64,000 bases of DNA from Vibrio penaeicida (GTDB lineage Bacteria > Pseudomonadota > Gammaproteobacteria > Enterobacterales > Vibrionaceae), in NCBI RefSeq assembly GCF_030689305.1, contig NZ_JAUYVM010000011.1:154731-218730 (forward strand), given 5' to 3'. The position numbers and the translations under genes are program-made. Below the pieces are notes generated by a model that was not told where the DNA came from, did not search any database, and saw only the letters and a program-made list of their open reading frames with translations. This document shows positions 61,824-64,000 of the stretch, piece by piece (position 1 is the stretch's first letter; every line of letters starts with the position of its first letter).

Positions 61824-62414
61824 TTGAGTCAGACCATTAAACTTCTGGTTGGATTGGCAAATCCCGGACCGGAATACGCAAGAACCCGCCACAATGCTGG
61901 GGCTTGGGCAGTTGAAGAATTAGCGAGGGTTCATAATGTAACCTTAAAAAATGAAGCTAAATTTTTCGGGTTAACGGGTCGTATCTTGGTCGATGGTCAG
62001 GATTTGCGTTTACTGATTCCAACCACCTATATGAACCTGTCTGGTAAGGCAGTCGCAGCACTTGCAAAGTTCTATCAGATTACCCCAGAAGAAATAATGG
62101 TGGCACATGATGAACTCGACATGCCTCCAGGTGTCGCCAAATTTAAAAAAGGCGGTGGTCATGGTGGGCATAACGGTCTAAAAGACATCATCAGTAAACA
62201 AGGCAATAACAAAGATTTCTATCGCCTTAGGATTGGCATCGGTCATCCTGGGCATAAAGACAAAGTGGCGGGCTATGTATTGGGCAAAGCACCAGCCAAA
62301 GAGCAAGAATGCATTGATGCTGCAGTAGATGAATCTGTACGCAGCCTCGACATCTTGTTAAAAGACGGACTTACGAAAGCGCAAAACCGCTTACACACGT
62401 TCAAAGCTGAATAA
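61824..62414 (+). CDS. pth: Peptidyl-tRNA hydrolase
   Basis: The 196-residue protein has the catalytic set 'LVGLANPGPEYARTRHNAGA' (His in RHNAG), 'LLIPTTYMNLSGKAVAALAK', 'MVAHDELDMPPGVAKFKKGG' and 'GGHNGLKDIISKQGNNKDFY'. Pth frees peptides from dropped-off tRNA. It starts at TTG, which reads MSQTIK and places the conserved core correctly. It is 10 bases ahead of ychF, a common pair. Confidence 0.97.
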   Translation: MSQTIKLLVGLANPGPEYARTRHNAGAWAVEELARVHNVTLKNEAKFFGLTGRILVDGQDLRLLIPTTYMNLSGKAVAALAKFYQITPEEIMVAHDELDMPPGVAKFKKGGGHGGHNGLKDIISKQGNNKDFYRLRIGIGHPGHKDKVAGYVLGKAPAKEQECIDAAVDESVRSLDILLKDGLTKAQNRLHTFKAE

Positions 62415-62424
62415 GGTTACTATC

Positions 62425-63516
62425 ATGGGTTTTAAATGTGGCATCGTTGGTTTGCCAAATGTTGGTAAATCAACTCTGTTTAACGCACTGACTAAAGCAG
62501 GCATCGAGGCAGCAAACTTTCCTTTCTGTACTATCGAGCCAAACACAGGCGTAGTACCTGTTCCAGATTTGCGTTTAGACGCATTAGCGAAAATTGTTAA
62601 TCCGAAAAAAATCTTGCCAACAACAATGGAATTTGTCGACATCGCAGGTTTGGTTGCGGGCGCATCCAAAGGTGAAGGGCTCGGTAACAAATTCCTTGCA
62701 AACATTCGTGAAACAGATGCGATTGGTCATGTTGTTCGCTGTTTCGAGAACGAAAACATTGTTCACGTAGCGGGTAAAGTTTCTCCAATTGAAGACATTG
62801 AGGTCATCAATCTAGAGCTTGCATTGGCTGATTTGGATTCTTGTGAGCGCGCTATACACCGCAACACTAAGAAAGCCAAAGGCGGCGACAAAGACGCGAA
62901 GTTTGAACTGACTGTTCTTGAAAAACTGCTTCCTGTTCTAACAGAAGGTGGAATGGCTCGTACAGTTGATCTTGCAAAAGAAGAACTGGCAGCTGTAGGC
63001 TACTTGAACTTCCTAACACTTAAGCCAACCATGTACATTGCCAATGTGAATGAAGATGGTTTTGAAAACAACCCATACCTGGATGCAGTACGTGAGTACG
63101 CCGAGAATGAAAACAACGTTGTTGTCGCTGTTTGTGCATCTATCGAATCAGAACTGTCGGAACTAGACGATGAAGACCGTGAAGAATTCCTTGCCGATAT
63201 GGGCATTGAAGAACCAGGGTTGAACCGTGTAATTCGTTCTGGCTACGAATTGTTAACGCTACAAACTTACTTCACCGCAGGTGTGAAAGAAGTGCGTGCA
63301 TGGACAATTCCAATTGGTGCAACAGCCCCTCAATCTGCTGGTAAAATCCACACTGATTTTGAGAAAGGTTTCATCCGTGCAGAAGTCGTTGGATATGATG
63401 ATTTCATCCAATTCAACGGAGAAAGCGGTGCAAAAGAAGCTGGTAAATGGCGTCTAGAAGGTAAAGACTACATTGTGAAAGATGGTGACGTCGTTCACTT
63501 CCGCTTCAACGTTTAA
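62425..63516 (+). CDS. ychF: Redox-regulated ATPase YchF (Obg family)
   Basis: The 363 residues have G1 'GIVGLPNVGKSTLFNALTKA', G3 'EFVDIAGLVAGASKGEGLGN' and the ATP-specific 'MYIANVNEDGF' in place of the GTP-type NKxD. A C-terminal TGS domain holds 'TYFTAGVKEVRAWTIPIGAT' and 'IVKDGDVVHFRFNV'. YchF/OLA1 binds ribosomes and influences stress resistance. It follows pth in the same operon. Confidence 0.98.
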   Translation: MGFKCGIVGLPNVGKSTLFNALTKAGIEAANFPFCTIEPNTGVVPVPDLRLDALAKIVNPKKILPTTMEFVDIAGLVAGASKGEGLGNKFLANIRETDAIGHVVRCFENENIVHVAGKVSPIEDIEVINLELALADLDSCERAIHRNTKKAKGGDKDAKFELTVLEKLLPVLTEGGMARTVDLAKEELAAVGYLNFLTLKPTMYIANVNEDGFENNPYLDAVREYAENENNVVVAVCASIESELSELDDEDREEFLADMGIEEPGLNRVIRSGYELLTLQTYFTAGVKEVRAWTIPIGATAPQSAGKIHTDFEKGFIRAEVVGYDDFIQFNGESGAKEAGKWRLEGKDYIVKDGDVVHFRFNV

Positions 63517-63550
63517 GCGTTATTCTTCACGTTTTCACTTAAAAGTGTTC

Positions 63551-63580
63551 AAAAAGCCAACAAATTTGTTGGCTTTTTTT
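63551..63580 (+). terminator. Terminator of pth-ychF
   Basis: AAAAAGCCAACAAA / TTTGTTGGCTTTTT is a symmetric stem with a T-run, 34 bases after the ychF stop. Confidence 0.92.
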
Positions 63581-63725
63581 ATTTAACGATACTCATAATT
63601 CCGATTTAAATGCCTCTCCAAGCTATGTCCGTGTTGCAATCACAACACTTTTAGATCAGAAACACGTCTCTTTGCTTAAAAAAAGGGCGAACAATTCTAA
63701 AATCGCAATTTATTAAAAAAAACTG

Positions 63726-63754
63726 TTGACGGTTTTGGGTCATATCCGCATAAT
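63726..63754 (+). promoter_or_regulatory. Stable-RNA promoter of the tRNA-Met-Leu operon
   Basis: TTGACG (63726-63731) and CATAAT (63749-63754) are exactly 17 bases apart and followed by GCGCTCCG, the GC-rich discriminator of stringently controlled promoters. Confidence 0.85.
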
Positions 63755-63809
63755 GCGCTCCGTTCTCGACAATAAGGCGACTTATAAAAGAGATCGAAAG
63801 TTTGAAAAT

Positions 63810-63886
63810 GGCTACGTAGCTCAGTTGGTTAGAGCACATCACTCATAATGATGGGGTCACAGGTTCGAATCCCGTCGTAGCCACCA
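63810..63886 (+). tRNA. tRNA-Met (elongator, anticodon CAT)
   Basis: GGCTACG pairs with CGTAGCC, followed by A and CCA. The anticodon loop CTCATAA gives CAT. The first acceptor pair G-C is intact, unlike the mismatched C-A pair of initiator tRNA, so this is the elongator form. The T arm reads CACAGGTTCGAATCCCGT. Confidence 0.95.
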
Positions 63887-63924
63887 TTTCCTAAGCGCTT
63901 TTTTGAAAGCTTTTAGGAAATAAT

Positions 63925-64000
63925 GCGGAAGTGGCGGAATTGGTAGACGCACCAGATTTAGGTTCTGGCGCCGCAAGGTGTGAGAGTTCAAGTCTCTCCT
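63925..64000 (+). tRNA. tRNA-Leu (anticodon TAG), 3' end cut by the window
   Basis: It starts GCGGAAGTGGCGGAATTGGT, has anticodon arm CCAGA-TTTAGG-TTCTGG (TAG) and the long variable arm CGCCGCAAGGTG of class II tRNAs. The sequence stops inside the T arm. Confidence 0.92.

Overview
The window reads as a chromosomal segment of a marine gammaproteobacterium of the Vibrionaceae, most likely Vibrio. The main reasons are the housekeeping order bamE-rnfH-ratA-smpB-ssrA, a tmRNA tag reading ANDENYALAA, the back-to-back blocks hemA-prfA-prmC-sirB2-sirB1-kdsA and lolB-ispE-prs-pth-ychF, a NutA-type lipoprotein 5'-nucleotidase, and a moderate G+C content. Genus is an inference from gene order and protein resemblance; no search was run.

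Layout. 1-2.4 kb: BamE (cut by the window edge), RnfH, RatA, SmpB and tmRNA. 2.5-8.5 kb: a SWIM zinc-finger gene split into two frames, a decayed small gene behind palindromic operators, and a large Ig-repeat lipoprotein. 8.8-14.8 kb: a lipoate/biotin-ligase-like protein, then a yjfIJ-[K+ channel]-yjfKLM-yjfC operon. This is a PspA-type membrane-stress set with a TVGYGD channel placed inside it and a glutathionylspermidine-synthase-like ATP-grasp enzyme at the end. 14.8-26.0 kb (minus strand): an auxiliary type VI secretion cluster, read in transcription order as PAAR tip protein, DUF4123 adaptor, a 1254-residue LysM-like effector candidate, two membrane-anchored immunity candidates, then four secreted Sel1-like paralogues. 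The last paralogue is broken by an expanded 8-bp repeat. 26.3-33.7 kb: an unknown membrane protein and a tight six-gene operon (KAS III-like, NAD epimerase, metallo-beta-lactamase fold, adenylate-forming enzyme, ATP-grasp, GNAT/FemAB-like) that looks like an uncharacterised biosynthetic pathway.

33.8-47.5 kb: ThiD, a KdgM-like porin, a Big_2-repeat lipoprotein, a frameshifted outer-membrane barrel, a TraB/GumN protein, RluF, SmrA, a 46-residue DUF3149 protein, tRNA-Pro(TGG), YbaK, NutA and a Cache-type chemoreceptor. 47.6-53.5 kb: an RND efflux pair divergent from a two-component system, with 11-bp-spaced direct repeats between them that suit an OmpR-family operator. The module is bracketed by two nearly identical terminators. 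53.6-64 kb: the core block from kdsA to hemA on the minus strand, then lolB-ispE-prs, pth-ychF, and a tRNA operon starting with tRNA-Met and a truncated tRNA-Leu(TAG).

The strongest candidates for something new are the type VI effector with its duplicated immunity-like array (including the octamer-interrupted copy and covarying intergenic hairpins) and the six-gene biosynthetic operon. No CRISPR array, insertion sequence, integrase or complete prophage was seen.
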